From: Pseudomonas gingeri
Lineage (GTDB): Bacteria > Pseudomonadota > Gammaproteobacteria > Pseudomonadales > Pseudomonadaceae
Assembly: GCF_013385635.1 (NCBI RefSeq)
Contig: NZ_JACAPR010000027.1
Location: 1-64,000, forward strand
Direction of reading: 5' to 3'
DNA: 64,000 bases
Of the stretch, positions 1-8,408 are shown one piece after another; the stretch's first letter is position 1; the number at the start of each line of letters is the position of its first letter. The notes under the pieces were generated by a model. It saw nothing but the letters and a program-made list of their open reading frames with translations, was not told where the DNA came from and made no database searches. The position numbers were made by a program, and so were the translations under genes.

Positions 1-87
1 GAGTCCATCCAATTACAAGGGGATGATCGTTCCCACGCGCAGCAAAGGAATGCCGCCCTGGACGCTCCGCGTCCGCTCTGGTGGGGC
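1..87. repeat. Degenerate copy of the TTCCCACGC repeat family
   Basis: The stretch contains GATCGTTCCCACGC followed by a partial GGAATGC and the small palindrome GGACGCTCCGCGTCC. The same units occur in better-preserved form near 47.03 kb and 51.87 kb. It lies just downstream of the leftward gene ending at 88. No gene is seen here. Call rests on recurrence inside the window. Confidence 0.55.
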
Positions 88-1431
88 TCAGTCGAGCTTG
101 AGCACCTTGGCCAGGATGATCTTCGGACCCTTCATCTTCTTGATGATGATGCGCAGGCCCTCGACCTCCATGACCTCTTCCTCTTCCGGCACCCGTTTCA
201 GGGTCTCGTAGATCAGCCCGGCGAGGGTTTCGGCTTCGATATGGTCCAGGTCGATGCCCAGCAGGCGCTCGACCTTGAACAGCGGTGTGTCACCCCGCAC
301 CAGCAGTTTGCCCGGCTGGTAGGCGAGGATGCCGCGTTCGGCCTTGCGGTGTTCGTCCTGGATATCGCCCACCAGCACTTCCAGCACGTCTTCCATGGTC
401 AGGTAGCCGATCACCTTGCTGTCGGCTTCCTCCACCAGGGCAAAGTGCGAACCGCCCTGACGGAACTGTTCCAGCAGGCGCGACAGTGGCATGTGCTTGG
501 ACACGCGTTCCAGCGGGCGGGTCAGTTCGGCCAGGTTGAACGACTCGGGGATATGGTCCAGGGCCGCCAGTTCCAGCAGCAGGTCCTTGATGTGCAACAG
601 GCCGACGAACACGTTGCGTTCGGCGTCGTAAACCGGATAACGGCTGAACTTGTGGCGACGGAACAGGGCGAGGATCTCCTTGAGCGGCGCATTGCAGTCC
701 AGGGTCACCAGGTCTTCCCGGGAGTTGGCCCAGTCGACCACTTCCAGTTCGCCCATTTCCACGGCCGAGGCGAGTACGCGCATGCCCTGGTCGCTCGGGT
801 CCTGGCCACGGCTGGAGTGCAGGATCAGCTTCAGTTCTTCGCGGCTGTAGTGGTGTTCATGGTGGGGGCCGGGCTCACCCTGGCCGGCTATCCGCAGGAT
901 GGCGTTGGCGCTGGCGTTGAGCAGGTAGATGGCCGGGTACATCGCCCAGTAGAACAGGTACAGCGGTACCGCGGTCCACAGCGAGAGCAGTTCCGGCTTG
1001 CGGATCGCCCAGGATTTGGGGGCCAGTTCGCCGACCACGATGTGCAGATAGGAAATGATGAAGAACGCGGTGAAGAACGAGACGCCCTTGACCACTTCGG
1101 CGGAGTTCACGCCGACGGCGCTGAGCACCGGTTCCAGCAGGTGGGCGAAGGCCGGTTCACCGACCCAGCCGAGGCCCAGGGAGGCAAGGGTGATACCCAG
1201 TTGGCAGGCGGACAGGTAGGCGTCCAGCTGGCTGTGCACGGTGCGCAGGATCTGCCCGCGCCAGCCGTTCTTGTGGGCGATGGCCTCGACCCGGGTCGAG
1301 CGCAGCTTGACCATGGCGAATTCGGCCGCAACGAAGAATCCGTTGAGCAGAACCAGGATCAGAGCAAAGAGAATCATGCCGAAATCGGCGAATATCGTGG
1401 CGAGGGTCAAGCTACTAGGGGAAGGGTCCAT
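88..1431 (-). CDS. CNNM/CorC-family membrane protein (DUF21, CBS pair, CorC_HlyC)
   Basis: Inner-membrane protein of 447 residues, of the family often called hemolysin-like or magnesium/cobalt efflux CorC. Residues about 15-180 form a DUF21 block of several hydrophobic segments including NGFFVAAEFAMV and the VVGELAPKSWAI stretch. Two CBS repeats follow at about 225-355 (RYPVYDAE; VIGYLTMEDVLEVLVGDI), then a CorC_HlyC domain to the end. Full length for the family. CBS pairs in this family bind adenine nucleotides and regulate ion transport; the transported ion cannot be read from sequence. It lies 123 bp downstream of phoR on the same strand and may be read independently. The true start could be any of the first Met residues. 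Confidence 0.88.
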   Translation of the reverse strand: MDPSPSSLTLATIFADFGMILFALILVLLNGFFVAAEFAMVKLRSTRVEAIAHKNGWRGQILRTVHSQLDAYLSACQLGITLASLGLGWVGEPAFAHLLEPVLSAVGVNSAEVVKGVSFFTAFFIISYLHIVVGELAPKSWAIRKPELLSLWTAVPLYLFYWAMYPAIYLLNASANAILRIAGQGEPGPHHEHHYSREELKLILHSSRGQDPSDQGMRVLASAVEMGELEVVDWANSREDLVTLDCNAPLKEILALFRRHKFSRYPVYDAERNVFVGLLHIKDLLLELAALDHIPESFNLAELTRPLERVSKHMPLSRLLEQFRQGGSHFALVEEADSKVIGYLTMEDVLEVLVGDIQDEHRKAERGILAYQPGKLLVRGDTPLFKVERLLGIDLDHIEAETLAGLIYETLKRVPEEEEVMEVEGLRIIIKKMKGPKIILAKVLKLD

Positions 1432-1554
1432 GATGGAGTTTTACGGGTTCCGTATTTCAATTTGAGGTGTGTTTCGGCGCCTGAAGGGCAGGCACAAGTC
1501 ATCCAATGTAGCGGCACATGGGCCCGTTGCCTAGTGGCCTGGCACCATCGGTGC

Positions 1555-2901
1555 TCAGGCGGACAGGTTGTTTTTGTGCGCGCGTGTTACCTGGACGGGC
1601 ACGAAATGGCAGGTGAAGGTGCTGCCGTGGCCCAGTACGCTGCTGATTTCCAGGCGGGCGCGATGGCGCAGCAGCACATGCTTGACGATGGCCAGGCCGA
1701 GCCCGGTGCCGCCGGTGTTGGAGTTGCGGCTCGAATCGACGCGGTAGAAACGTTCGGTCAGGCGCGGCAGATGCTTGTTGTCGATGCCGATGCCCGAGTC
1801 CTGCACGCTGAGGTGCGCACCGTGCTCGTCGCCCCACCAGCGGATGCGGATATTGCCTTCGGCCGGGGTGTATTTGACGGCATTGAACACCAGGTTGGAG
1901 AACGCACTGCGCAATTCCGCCTCGCTGCCCTTGAGCCGGACGCTGTCATCGGCCTCCAGGGTGATGGTCTGGTTGCGCTGCCCGGACAGGGCCAGGGCGT
2001 CGTTGCGGATCGACTGCAGCAGGGTGTCGATGCGCACCGGCTGGTTGTCCGACGGGTAGTCGGTGGCCTCCAGCTTCGCCAGCAACAACAGATCGTTGAG
2101 CAGGGTCTGCATGCGTCCGCCTTGCTGCTGCATCTGCTGCAGGGCGCGGACCCAGCGCGGATTCACTTCCTCGACGTTATCCAGCAAGGTTTCCAGGTAA
2201 CCGCAGATCACCGTCAGCGGGGTGCGCAGCTCGTGGGAAACATTGGCAATGAAGTCCTTGCGCATCTGTTCCAACTGGTGAATACGCGTGACGTCGCGCA
2301 CCAGCATCAGGTGTTCGTTATTGCCGTAGCGGGTGATGTACAGCTGGATACGCAGGCGGTCGTTGGTCGGCGAAGGGATTTCCAGCGGTTCGGCGTAGCT
2401 GTCCTGCTCGAAATACTCCTTGAAGCGCGGGTGGCGCACCAGATTGGTCACCGGCTGGCCGCTGTCCTGCGGGGTCTTGAGGCCGAGCAGGGTTTCCGCG
2501 GCACGGTTCCACCATTCCAGGTTGCCGTCGCTGTCGAGCATGATCACCGCGTCCTTGAGGGCGGCGGTGGACTCCTGGACCCGGTCGATCACCGCTTGCA
2601 GACGCCCGCGCACGCGCTGGTCGCGGCGTTGCAGGTGATAGATGCTGTCGAACACATCGCCCCACAGGCCATAGCCGTCCGGCGGTGCTTCGTCGGGTTT
2701 GTGCTGGCGCAGCCATTCGTGCAGGCGCAGCAACTGCTTGAGGGTCCAGCCCAGGTAAATCCCCAGGCCGACAGCCAGGGCCCAGCCGTAATAGCCGCTG
2801 ATCAGGCCGACCAGCAGACAGGCGGTGACCAGCAACAACAGATGGCGGATCAGGGTGCCATGCCAGTTTTGATTCACTTCAACATGCGTCCTTGTCAGCA
2901 A
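1555..2901 (-). CDS. phoR: Phosphate regulon sensor histidine kinase PhoR
   Basis: Membrane histidine kinase that controls PhoB phosphorylation in response to phosphate supply through the Pst-PhoU system. Residues about 19-52 hold the N-terminal hydrophobic membrane segments, followed by a PAS sensor domain near 105-205. The dimerisation/phosphoacceptor box VSHELRTPLTVI gives His223, and the C-terminal ATPase has the G1 motif DSGIGID and G2 motif GGTGLGLAIVKHV. Length 448 is normal for Pseudomonas PhoR. It starts 19 bp after the phoB stop, so the two form an operon. The lack of a large periplasmic domain is typical, since PhoR senses via PhoU/Pst. Confidence 0.95.
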   Translation of the reverse strand: MLTRTHVEVNQNWHGTLIRHLLLLVTACLLVGLISGYYGWALAVGLGIYLGWTLKQLLRLHEWLRQHKPDEAPPDGYGLWGDVFDSIYHLQRRDQRVRGRLQAVIDRVQESTAALKDAVIMLDSDGNLEWWNRAAETLLGLKTPQDSGQPVTNLVRHPRFKEYFEQDSYAEPLEIPSPTNDRLRIQLYITRYGNNEHLMLVRDVTRIHQLEQMRKDFIANVSHELRTPLTVICGYLETLLDNVEEVNPRWVRALQQMQQQGGRMQTLLNDLLLLAKLEATDYPSDNQPVRIDTLLQSIRNDALALSGQRNQTITLEADDSVRLKGSEAELRSAFSNLVFNAVKYTPAEGNIRIRWWGDEHGAHLSVQDSGIGIDNKHLPRLTERFYRVDSSRNSNTGGTGLGLAIVKHVLLRHRARLEISSVLGHGSTFTCHFVPVQVTRAHKNNLSA

Positions 2902-2920
2902 TCATTGCGCGAAAATCGGT

Positions 2921-3610
2921 TCAGCCTTTGGTGGAAAACCGATAGCCGGTGCCGCGCACCGTTTGTACCAGATTCTCGTAGGCATCGCCGAGGGCTTTGC
3001 GCAGGCGGCGGATATGCACATCGACGGTACGCTCTTCGACATAGACGTTGCCGCCCCAGACCTGGTCCAGCAACTGCCCGCGGGTGTAGGCACGTTCCTG
3101 GTGGGTCATGAAGAACTGCAGCAGGCGGTATTCGGTGGGACCCATTTCCGCGGGCTTGCCGTCGATGGTCACGCGATGGCTGATGGGGTCGAGCAGCAGG
3201 CCACCGACTTCGATCGGCGCTTCGCCGTCGGTCGGACCGGCGCGGCGCAGCACGGCCTTCAGACGGGCGACCAGCTCGCGTGGGGAAAAAGGCTTGGTGA
3301 TGTAGTCATCGGCGCCGACTTCAAGACCCTGGATCTTGTTGTCTTCCTCACCCTTGGCGGTGAGCATGATGATCGGGATATCGCCGGTCAGTTCGTCGCG
3401 CTTGAGGCGCCGGGCCAGCTCGATACCCGAGGTGCCGGGCAGCATCCAGTCGAGCAGGATCAGGTCAGGTTTGCGATCGACGATGATCGCATGGGCCTGC
3501 TGGGAGTTTTCGGCTTCCAGGCAGTCATAGCCGGCCATTTCCAGGGCGACAGCGATCATCTCCCGAATCGGGGCTTCGTCGTCGACGATCAGAATGCTCC
3601 TGCCAACCAT
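2921..3610 (-). CDS. phoB: Phosphate regulon response regulator PhoB
   Basis: OmpR-family DNA-binding response regulator of 229 residues. The receiver domain has the acidic pair Asp10-Asp11 (ILIVDDEA), the phosphoacceptor Asp54 in LILLDWMLPG and the conserved Lys in MLTAKGEE. The C-terminal winged helix (ERTVDVHIRRLRKAL, TVRGTGYRF) binds Pho boxes. I start it at MVGRSILIVDDEA (3610), the conserved family start; an in-frame ATG seven codons upstream is less likely. A Pho-box-like sequence lies upstream at 3666-3683, suggesting autoregulation. phoR follows directly. Confidence 0.96.
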   Translation of the reverse strand: MVGRSILIVDDEAPIREMIAVALEMAGYDCLEAENSQQAHAIIVDRKPDLILLDWMLPGTSGIELARRLKRDELTGDIPIIMLTAKGEEDNKIQGLEVGADDYITKPFSPRELVARLKAVLRRAGPTDGEAPIEVGGLLLDPISHRVTIDGKPAEMGPTEYRLLQFFMTHQERAYTRGQLLDQVWGGNVYVEERTVDVHIRRLRKALGDAYENLVQTVRGTGYRFSTKG

Positions 3611-3665
3611 ATCCCTTAATCCTCTTGTCATTTAACTGTCTTGCGCCGCATTAGATAACGAAATT

Positions 3666-3683
3666 ATTGCAGTCATGTGACAG
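3666..3683 (-). promoter_or_regulatory. Candidate Pho box upstream of phoB
   Basis: On the minus strand the sequence reads CTGTCAC-ATGA-CTGCAAT, two 7-mers spaced by 4 bp as in the consensus CTGTCAT-N4-CTGTCAT (6/7 and 5/7 matches). It lies 56-73 bp upstream of the phoB ATG, with a possible -10 (TTATCT) at 3653-3658. A second looser box on the plus strand, TTGTCAT-TTAA-CTGTCTT at 3625-3642, points away from phoB toward the gene at 3764. Confidence 0.55.
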
Positions 3684-3763
3684 CTTTTCCGCGAGACCGA
3701 CGATTGTCATTTCCATGGGCTACGCTGGGAGTTCGAATCTACAACCACAAAAGGAAGGTTCTG

Positions 3764-4141
3764 ATGACTCATTCTTCGTTTTCTTTGAAAACCCTGATGG
3801 TAACGGTGGCATTGACGCTGCCGACCCTGGGGTTCGCGGCCGAGCCGGCCATGATGAAAGACGGCAAGATGGTCGATGGCAAGGGCATGACCCTGTACAC
3901 ATTTGACAAGGATGCCGGTGGCAAATCCATGTGCAATGGCGATTGCGCCAAGAACTGGCCGCCGATGATGGCCCCGGCGGATGCCAAGGCCGAAGGCAAG
4001 TGGACGGTGATCAAGCGCGATGACGGCATGATGCAGTGGGCGTATGGCGGCAAGCCGATGTACACCTTCACTCAAGACAAGGCTCCGGGCGACACGAAAG
4101 GTGAAGGCTTTAAAGACCTGTGGCATATGCCAAAACACTGA
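3764..4141 (+). CDS. Secreted COG4315-type repeat protein (YxFxxD motif), putative
   Basis: Small exported protein of 125 residues. Residues 1-26 form a signal peptide ending in GFAAEP, with no lipobox Cys. The mature part has two copies of the motif found in COG4315 predicted lipoproteins: DGKGMTLYTFDKD with the following CNGDCAKNWPP, and YGGKPMYTFTQDK. The two Cys in CNGDC and several Met/His residues suggest a metal or redox role, but no function is established. Start at 3764 is chosen because a good ribosome site (AAGGAAGG) precedes it and the signal peptide begins there. It is divergent from phoB, and a loose Pho-box-like site lies between them. Confidence 0.8.
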   Translation: MTHSSFSLKTLMVTVALTLPTLGFAAEPAMMKDGKMVDGKGMTLYTFDKDAGGKSMCNGDCAKNWPPMMAPADAKAEGKWTVIKRDDGMMQWAYGGKPMYTFTQDKAPGDTKGEGFKDLWHMPKH

Positions 4142-4155
4142 GCCAACGCAGCCCC

Positions 4156-4231
4156 TTGTAGGAACCGGCTTGTCGGCGATGGCGTCAGGGCTCAAGGCCC
4201 TCATCGCCGGCAAGCCGGCTCCCACAGGTTT
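4156..4231. repeat. REP palindrome pair
   Basis: Two inverted copies of the Pseudomonas REP unit (TGTAGGAACCGGCTTGTCGG ... GCCGGCAAGCCGGCTCCCAC) sit between the stop of the secreted repeat protein and the stop of ubiA, a convergent junction. It can fold into a long hairpin and may act as a bidirectional transcription barrier. Confidence 0.8.
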
Positions 4232-4239
4232 CGGGGGGA

Positions 4240-5130
4240 TCAGCGCACCGCGTAATCCAGCACCACGCCGATAAAGATCGCCAGCCCCGCCCAGTGGTTG
4301 TGCAGGAACATCTGGAAGCAGCGCAGCGGATCGCGGTCGCGGGTGACCCAGAACTCCCAGGCGAAGCAGGCCGCTGCCACCAGCAGTCCGGCATGGAACC
4401 AGCCCCCCAGTTCGAACCGCGCCCCGGCCAGCAGCAGGCAGCCGAGCATCAGGCCCTGCAGGGTCAGGATAATCACCCGGTCGGCGTCGCCGAAGAGGAT
4501 GGCGGTGGATTTCACCCCGATCTTCAGGTCGTCCTCGCGGTCGGTCATCGCGTAATAGGTGTCGAAGGCCACCGTCCACATCAGGTTGGCGATGTACAGC
4601 AGCCAGGCCGCCACGGGCAGGTTGCCGTCCTGGGCGGTGAACGCCATCGGGATACCCCAGGAGTACGCCGCCCCCAGTACCACCTGCGGGTAATAGGTGT
4701 AGCGCTTCATGAACGGATAGCAGGCCGCCAGGGCCAGAGCGCCGAAGGACAACCAGACCGTGGTCGCGTTGGTGCACAGCACCAGCAGGAAACTGATGCC
4801 CATCAGCAGCCCGAATACCGCCAGCGCCTCCTTGCCACGGATCCTGCCCGCCGCCAGCGGTCGCTGCTCGGTGCGCTTGACGTGGCCGTCGATCTTGCGG
4901 TCGGCGTAATCGTTGATTGCGCAACCGCCCGCCCGGGTCAGCACCACGCCGAAGGTGAAGATCAGCAGGTGGCTCAGCGACGGCACGCCCTTGGCGGCAA
5001 TCCACAGCGCGGTCAGGGTCGGCCACAGCAGCAGGTAGATGCCGATGGGCTTGTCCATCCGTGTCAGTTGCAGGAAGTCCCAGGCACGCGGGTGCAGGCG
5101 ATTCATGGACTTGAGCAGGTTCAGGTACAT
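4240..5130 (-). CDS. ubiA: 4-hydroxybenzoate octaprenyltransferase UbiA
   Basis: Integral membrane prenyltransferase of 296 residues that attaches the polyprenyl tail to 4-hydroxybenzoate, the first membrane step of ubiquinone synthesis. It has the two Asp-rich motifs of the family: NDYADRKIDG, which binds Mg-polyprenyl diphosphate, and DREDDLKIGVKS. Multiple hydrophobic segments fill the rest. I start at MYLNLLKSMNRLHPR (5130), the conserved Pseudomonas start. That start overlaps the ubiC stop by one base (TGATG), so the two are translationally coupled and UbiA uses the UbiC product directly. Confidence 0.95.
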   Translation of the reverse strand: MYLNLLKSMNRLHPRAWDFLQLTRMDKPIGIYLLLWPTLTALWIAAKGVPSLSHLLIFTFGVVLTRAGGCAINDYADRKIDGHVKRTEQRPLAAGRIRGKEALAVFGLLMGISFLLVLCTNATTVWLSFGALALAACYPFMKRYTYYPQVVLGAAYSWGIPMAFTAQDGNLPVAAWLLYIANLMWTVAFDTYYAMTDREDDLKIGVKSTAILFGDADRVIILTLQGLMLGCLLLAGARFELGGWFHAGLLVAAACFAWEFWVTRDRDPLRCFQMFLHNHWAGLAIFIGVVLDYAVR

Positions 5131-5693
5131 CAGCAAGGCTCCCGGTCGGCATTCACGGCTTGCCACAGGCCTGGCAGGAAGATTTCCGCCACCAGCAGGC
5201 TCAAGGGACCGCGATTGAAGCGTGAGCGGCGGCCCCAGAGGTCATCCACGCGGTATTCCGTTGGCAACCACCGTGCCGGGTAACGACAGACCTCGATGGC
5301 CTGGCGTTCGAACGCCTGGTCGCAGAACAGCAATTCACCCAGGGAACGGCTGCCCAGCTCATCCATGTTCAATCCGCCTTGCTGCAAGGCGCTTTGCGCC
5401 GCCACGCTGCGGGCGAATACCCAGGGCAGGCCATGGCCGCGCAGATACACCTCGCGCACCCAGCCGAGGCTGGCGGGCTGCAGGTCCAGGGCAGCGCACT
5501 CGTCGTCGCGCAGCGGTTGCCAGCCTTCGAACAGCGGCGTGACACTGAAGGCGTTGTCGGAAAGTCCGGTCAGACGGCGGGTCAGAGAGCCCTCGTCGAA
5601 CAGCCAGTCGAGGGTTTGGGCGTCGGGCGGAGTCGCCAGCCGGCGCTGTGCGAGCCAGGTGGGAGACGCCGGGAATGGGGCTTTGTGCGGCAC
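5130..5693 (-). CDS. ubiC: Chorismate pyruvate-lyase UbiC
   Basis: Cytoplasmic enzyme of 187 residues that splits chorismate into 4-hydroxybenzoate and pyruvate, the committed step of ubiquinone synthesis. Recognised by its length, its position directly upstream of and overlapping ubiA, and family segments such as WVREVYLRGHGLPWVFARSV and SRSLGELLFCD. The conserved Arg and Glu of those blocks form the active site in characterised homologues. The 203-bp gap upstream separates it from the divergent rubredoxin gene and should carry promoters for both. Confidence 0.93.
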   Translation of the reverse strand: MPHKAPFPASPTWLAQRRLATPPDAQTLDWLFDEGSLTRRLTGLSDNAFSVTPLFEGWQPLRDDECAALDLQPASLGWVREVYLRGHGLPWVFARSVAAQSALQQGGLNMDELGSRSLGELLFCDQAFERQAIEVCRYPARWLPTEYRVDDLWGRRSRFNRGPLSLLVAEIFLPGLWQAVNADREPC

Positions 5694-5896
5694 GATGGGC
5701 AGTTGATTGGCAGCCAGTGAGGCGGCGAGCTTATCACAGGGTGTCCGGCCAATTAGAGCGCTTGGGCGGCCACCGCTAGCGATCGTGCTTGCATCTGCCG
5801 GCTTCGATCAGTACAAAACGCCCTGAGCCGGACGGCAACGCTGCACCCATCGATCGTCCGCGCCGTAAAACGCCTGGGAACCGAGGAAGTAACGAA

Positions 5897-6064
5897 ATGA
5901 AGAAGTGGCAATGTGTGGTCTGCGGCCTGATCTACAACGAGGCCGACGGTTGGCCGGATGACGGCATCGCACCCGGTACTCTCTGGCAGGATGTTCCGGA
6001 AGACTGGCTGTGCCCGGACTGTGGCGTCGGCAAGATGGATTTCGAGATGATCGAAATCGCCTGA
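5897..6064 (+). CDS. rubA: Rubredoxin
   Basis: 55-residue iron-only electron carrier. The two Cys pairs that bind Fe are visible as CVVCG near residue 6 and CPDCG near residue 39, with the family segment EADGWPDDGIAPGTLW between them. Start ATG at 5897 follows GAGGAAGT. It passes electrons from the reductase encoded 43 bp downstream to acceptors such as alkane hydroxylases, or in oxidative stress defence. P. aeruginosa has two tandem rubredoxins at the equivalent place; only one is present here. Confidence 0.95.
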   Translation: MKKWQCVVCGLIYNEADGWPDDGIAPGTLWQDVPEDWLCPDCGVGKMDFEMIEIA

Positions 6065-6107
6065 TTGATCAATTTTCAAACACCTCTCAATGGACCTGGA
6101 GAAAGGA

Positions 6108-7256
6108 ATGAGTGCACCTGTCGTGATCGTCGGCACCGGACTGGCCGGCTATAACCTGGCCCGGGAGTTTCGCAAGCTCGACGGCGAAACCCCGCTGTTG
6201 CTGATCACCGCCGATGACGGGCGTTCCTACTCCAAGCCCATGCTGTCCACCGGCTTCGGCAAGAACAAGGAAGCCGACGGCCTGAGCATGGCCGAACCTG
6301 GCGCCATGGCCGAGCAGCTCAAGGCCGAGATCCGTACCCACACGCGTATCAGCGGCATCGATCCGGGCCACAAACGCCTGTGGATCGGCGAAGAAGCCGT
6401 GAACTACCGCGACCTGATCCTGGCCTGGGGCGCGGAAACCGTGCGCGTACCGGTGGAAGGCGATGCCCCCGAGGCGATCTTCCCGATCAACGACCTGGAA
6501 GACTATGCCCGTTTCCGTGCCGCGGCGGCCGGGAAAAAGCGCGTGCTGCTGCTGGGTGCCGGGCTGATCGGCTGTGAATTCGCCAATGACCTGATCCTCG
6601 GCGGCTACGAAGTCGACCTGGTCGCCCCGTGCGAACAGGTCATGCCGACCCTGCTGCATCCGGCGGCCGCCGCGGCGGTACAGGCCGGCCTGGAAGGCCT
6701 GGGTGCGCGTTTCCATCTCGGTCCGGTGCTGACCCGCCTGCAACGCGCCGGCGATCACCTCGAAGCGCACCTGTCCGACGGCGAAACCCTGGCGTGCGAC
6801 GTGGTGGTCTCGGCCATCGGCCTGCGCCCGCGTATCGACCTGGCCGCGGCGGCGGGGTTGCAGGTCAACCGTGGGGTGGTGGTGGACCGTCAGCTGAAAA
6901 CCTCCCACGCCAATATCTACGCCCTGGGCGACTGCGCCGAGGTCGACGGCCTGAACCTGCTGTACGTCATGCCGCTGATGAGCTGCGCCCGCGCCCTGGC
7001 CCAGACCCTGGCCGGCAACGCCACCGCGGTGACCTATGGCGCCATGCCCGTCACGGTGAAGACGCCGGTCTGCCCGCTGGTCGTTTCGCCACCGCCACGG
7101 GGAATGGAGGGTGTGTGGACGGTCGAAGGGCAGGGCGCGGACATCAAGGCACTCTGCCGCGATGCCAGTGGTCGCCTGCTCGGCTACGCCCTGACCGGCG
7201 GTGCGGTCATGGAAAAACTGGCCCTCAACAAAGAACTCCCACCGCTGCTGGCGTAA
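6108..7256 (+). CDS. rubB: Rubredoxin-NAD+ reductase
   Basis: FAD-dependent NADH:rubredoxin oxidoreductase of 382 residues. The FAD-binding dinucleotide fold is at the N-terminus (VIVGTGLAGYNLA), the NADH-binding fold is in the middle (VLLLGAGLIGCEFANDL), and the second FAD motif YALGDCAEV lies in the C-terminal third. A C-terminal rubredoxin-binding region follows. I start at MSAPVVIVG (6108) after the strong GGAGAAAGG site; an ATG six codons upstream lacks one. It is co-oriented with rubA 43 bp upstream, forming a two-gene electron-transfer unit. Confidence 0.93.
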   Translation: MSAPVVIVGTGLAGYNLAREFRKLDGETPLLLITADDGRSYSKPMLSTGFGKNKEADGLSMAEPGAMAEQLKAEIRTHTRISGIDPGHKRLWIGEEAVNYRDLILAWGAETVRVPVEGDAPEAIFPINDLEDYARFRAAAAGKKRVLLLGAGLIGCEFANDLILGGYEVDLVAPCEQVMPTLLHPAAAAAVQAGLEGLGARFHLGPVLTRLQRAGDHLEAHLSDGETLACDVVVSAIGLRPRIDLAAAAGLQVNRGVVVDRQLKTSHANIYALGDCAEVDGLNLLYVMPLMSCARALAQTLAGNATAVTYGAMPVTVKTPVCPLVVSPPPRGMEGVWTVEGQGADIKALCRDASGRLLGYALTGGAVMEKLALNKELPPLLA

Positions 7257-7444
7257 ATAGCGGGCGTTCTGTCGCAAACACCCTGGTTTTGCCCCGCTAA
7301 AGGTCGCTGGCAGACTGGCGCGGGGCCCGACGCCGTGCCATCCTCACTCCCGTCTGCCGCAGAGTAGAGCCTGCGGCGCCTTGGGCGCTGTTCCGGAAGA
7401 ACAGCACGGACATAACAACAAAAAACCGTCAAAGAGGCTTCACT

Positions 7445-7720
7445 ATGCGTAAACCAGAACTCGCCGCTGCAATCGCTGAAAAAGCGGATCTCACCAAAGA
7501 ACAGGCCAACCGCGTTCTCAACGCCGTTCTCGAAGAAATCACCGGCGCGCTGCACCGCAAAGACAGCGTCACCCTGGTGGGTTTCGGCACTTTCCTGCAG
7601 CGTCATCGCGGTGCCCGCACCGGCAAGAACCCGCAAACCGGCGAGCCGGTGAAAATCAAGGCCAGCAATACCGTCGCCTTCAAGCCGGGCAAGTCGCTCA
7701 AAGATAGCGTCAACCCGTAA
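7445..7720 (+). CDS. hupA: DNA-binding protein HU
   Basis: 91-residue nucleoid protein of the HU family. The N-terminal helices (RKPELAAAIAEKADLTKEQA) and the beta-arm segment GARTGKNPQTGEPVKI, which intercalates into DNA, are intact. The family signature GFGTF is followed by the arm. It is monocistronic, with its own terminator at 7762-7799. In Pseudomonas this locus is usually named HU-alpha, to distinguish it from hupB; the alpha/beta assignment here rests on position. Confidence 0.94.
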   Translation: MRKPELAAAIAEKADLTKEQANRVLNAVLEEITGALHRKDSVTLVGFGTFLQRHRGARTGKNPQTGEPVKIKASNTVAFKPGKSLKDSVNP

Positions 7721-7761
7721 GCACCAGGCTGGACTCCCGGAGCAAGGGGAGCGCTACAGGA

Positions 7762-7799
7762 AAATGGGCACACCGATGGGATCGGGTGCCCATTTTTAT
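7762..7799 (+). terminator. Rho-independent terminator of hupA
   Basis: The arms AAATGGGCAC and GTGCCCATTT flank a loop of about 13 nt, and the right arm runs into TTTTATT. It lies 42 bp after the hupA stop. Confidence 0.85.
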
Positions 7800-7946
7800 T
7801 GCCCGCGTGTTCGACCTGGCGGAAAAAATGAGAGCGGCGTCATGACCCGGTAAACGCCTGTTCGGCGTGCCTTGATTGTTACCAGTTATTGCTTGAAGAT
7901 TTGCGACCCATCGAGTCACTCATCTGCATGGAAAGCGCCCCGTACC

Positions 7947-8381
7947 ATGACCGCATACCGTCTTCAGGAAGCCGATCTCGAGATCCCCGATACCTGGCAG
8001 GATCAGAGCATCAACATCTTCAAGCTGCCCGCCGTTGGCGGTGCCAGGGAAGCCAGTTTTGTCATCAGTCGTGATCCGAGCCGGGGCGCTGCGGTGTTCG
8101 CCGACTATGTCGCCGCCCAGCTGAAAAGCGCCGAGCAGCAGTTGCCGGGTTTCAACCTGATCAAGCGCTGGGACTTCGTACTGCATGAGCATGCCGCCGC
8201 GCTGCTCGATTACAGCTGGCAACGCGAAGGGCGCGAACTGATGCTGCGCCAGGTCTTTGTCGACCGCAAACCCGTAGTGTTGATCACCACCCTGACCACC
8301 ACGCCGGACGACCTCGTGCACCACGAACCGGCATGGAAGGCGGCGATGCAGAGCCTCAAGCTGCAGCCACAGACCGCCTGA
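7947..8381 (+). CDS. eagT6: T6SS Eag-family chaperone (DUF1795/DcrB-like), EagT6 type
   Basis: 144-residue cytosolic protein of the DUF1795 fold. Eag chaperones bind the transmembrane segments and pre-PAAR motif of PAAR effectors and keep them soluble until loading onto VgrG. Family features are the N-terminal strand pair (YRLQEADLEIPDTWQDQSIN), the block ASFVISRDPSRGAAVF and the C-terminal PAWKAAMQSLKLQ. Start 7947 (MTAYRLQEA) matches the second Eag gene here (MTYRLNELQ). It sits 27 bp upstream of a PAAR/TM effector, its expected client. The two window copies are clearly diverged, so each probably serves its own effector. Confidence 0.83.
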   Translation: MTAYRLQEADLEIPDTWQDQSINIFKLPAVGGAREASFVISRDPSRGAAVFADYVAAQLKSAEQQLPGFNLIKRWDFVLHEHAAALLDYSWQREGRELMLRQVFVDRKPVVLITTLTTTPDDLVHHEPAWKAAMQSLKLQPQTA

Positions 8382-8408
8382 CCAGCCTTCCGGGACGACG
8401 ATAACGCC

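Noticed and set aside
241..3111. 956-codon open frame on the plus strand
   Set aside because: It lies antisense to the CNNM protein gene and phoR. Its Gln/His/Val-rich translation is the usual mirror of a high-GC Pseudomonas gene and has no domain.
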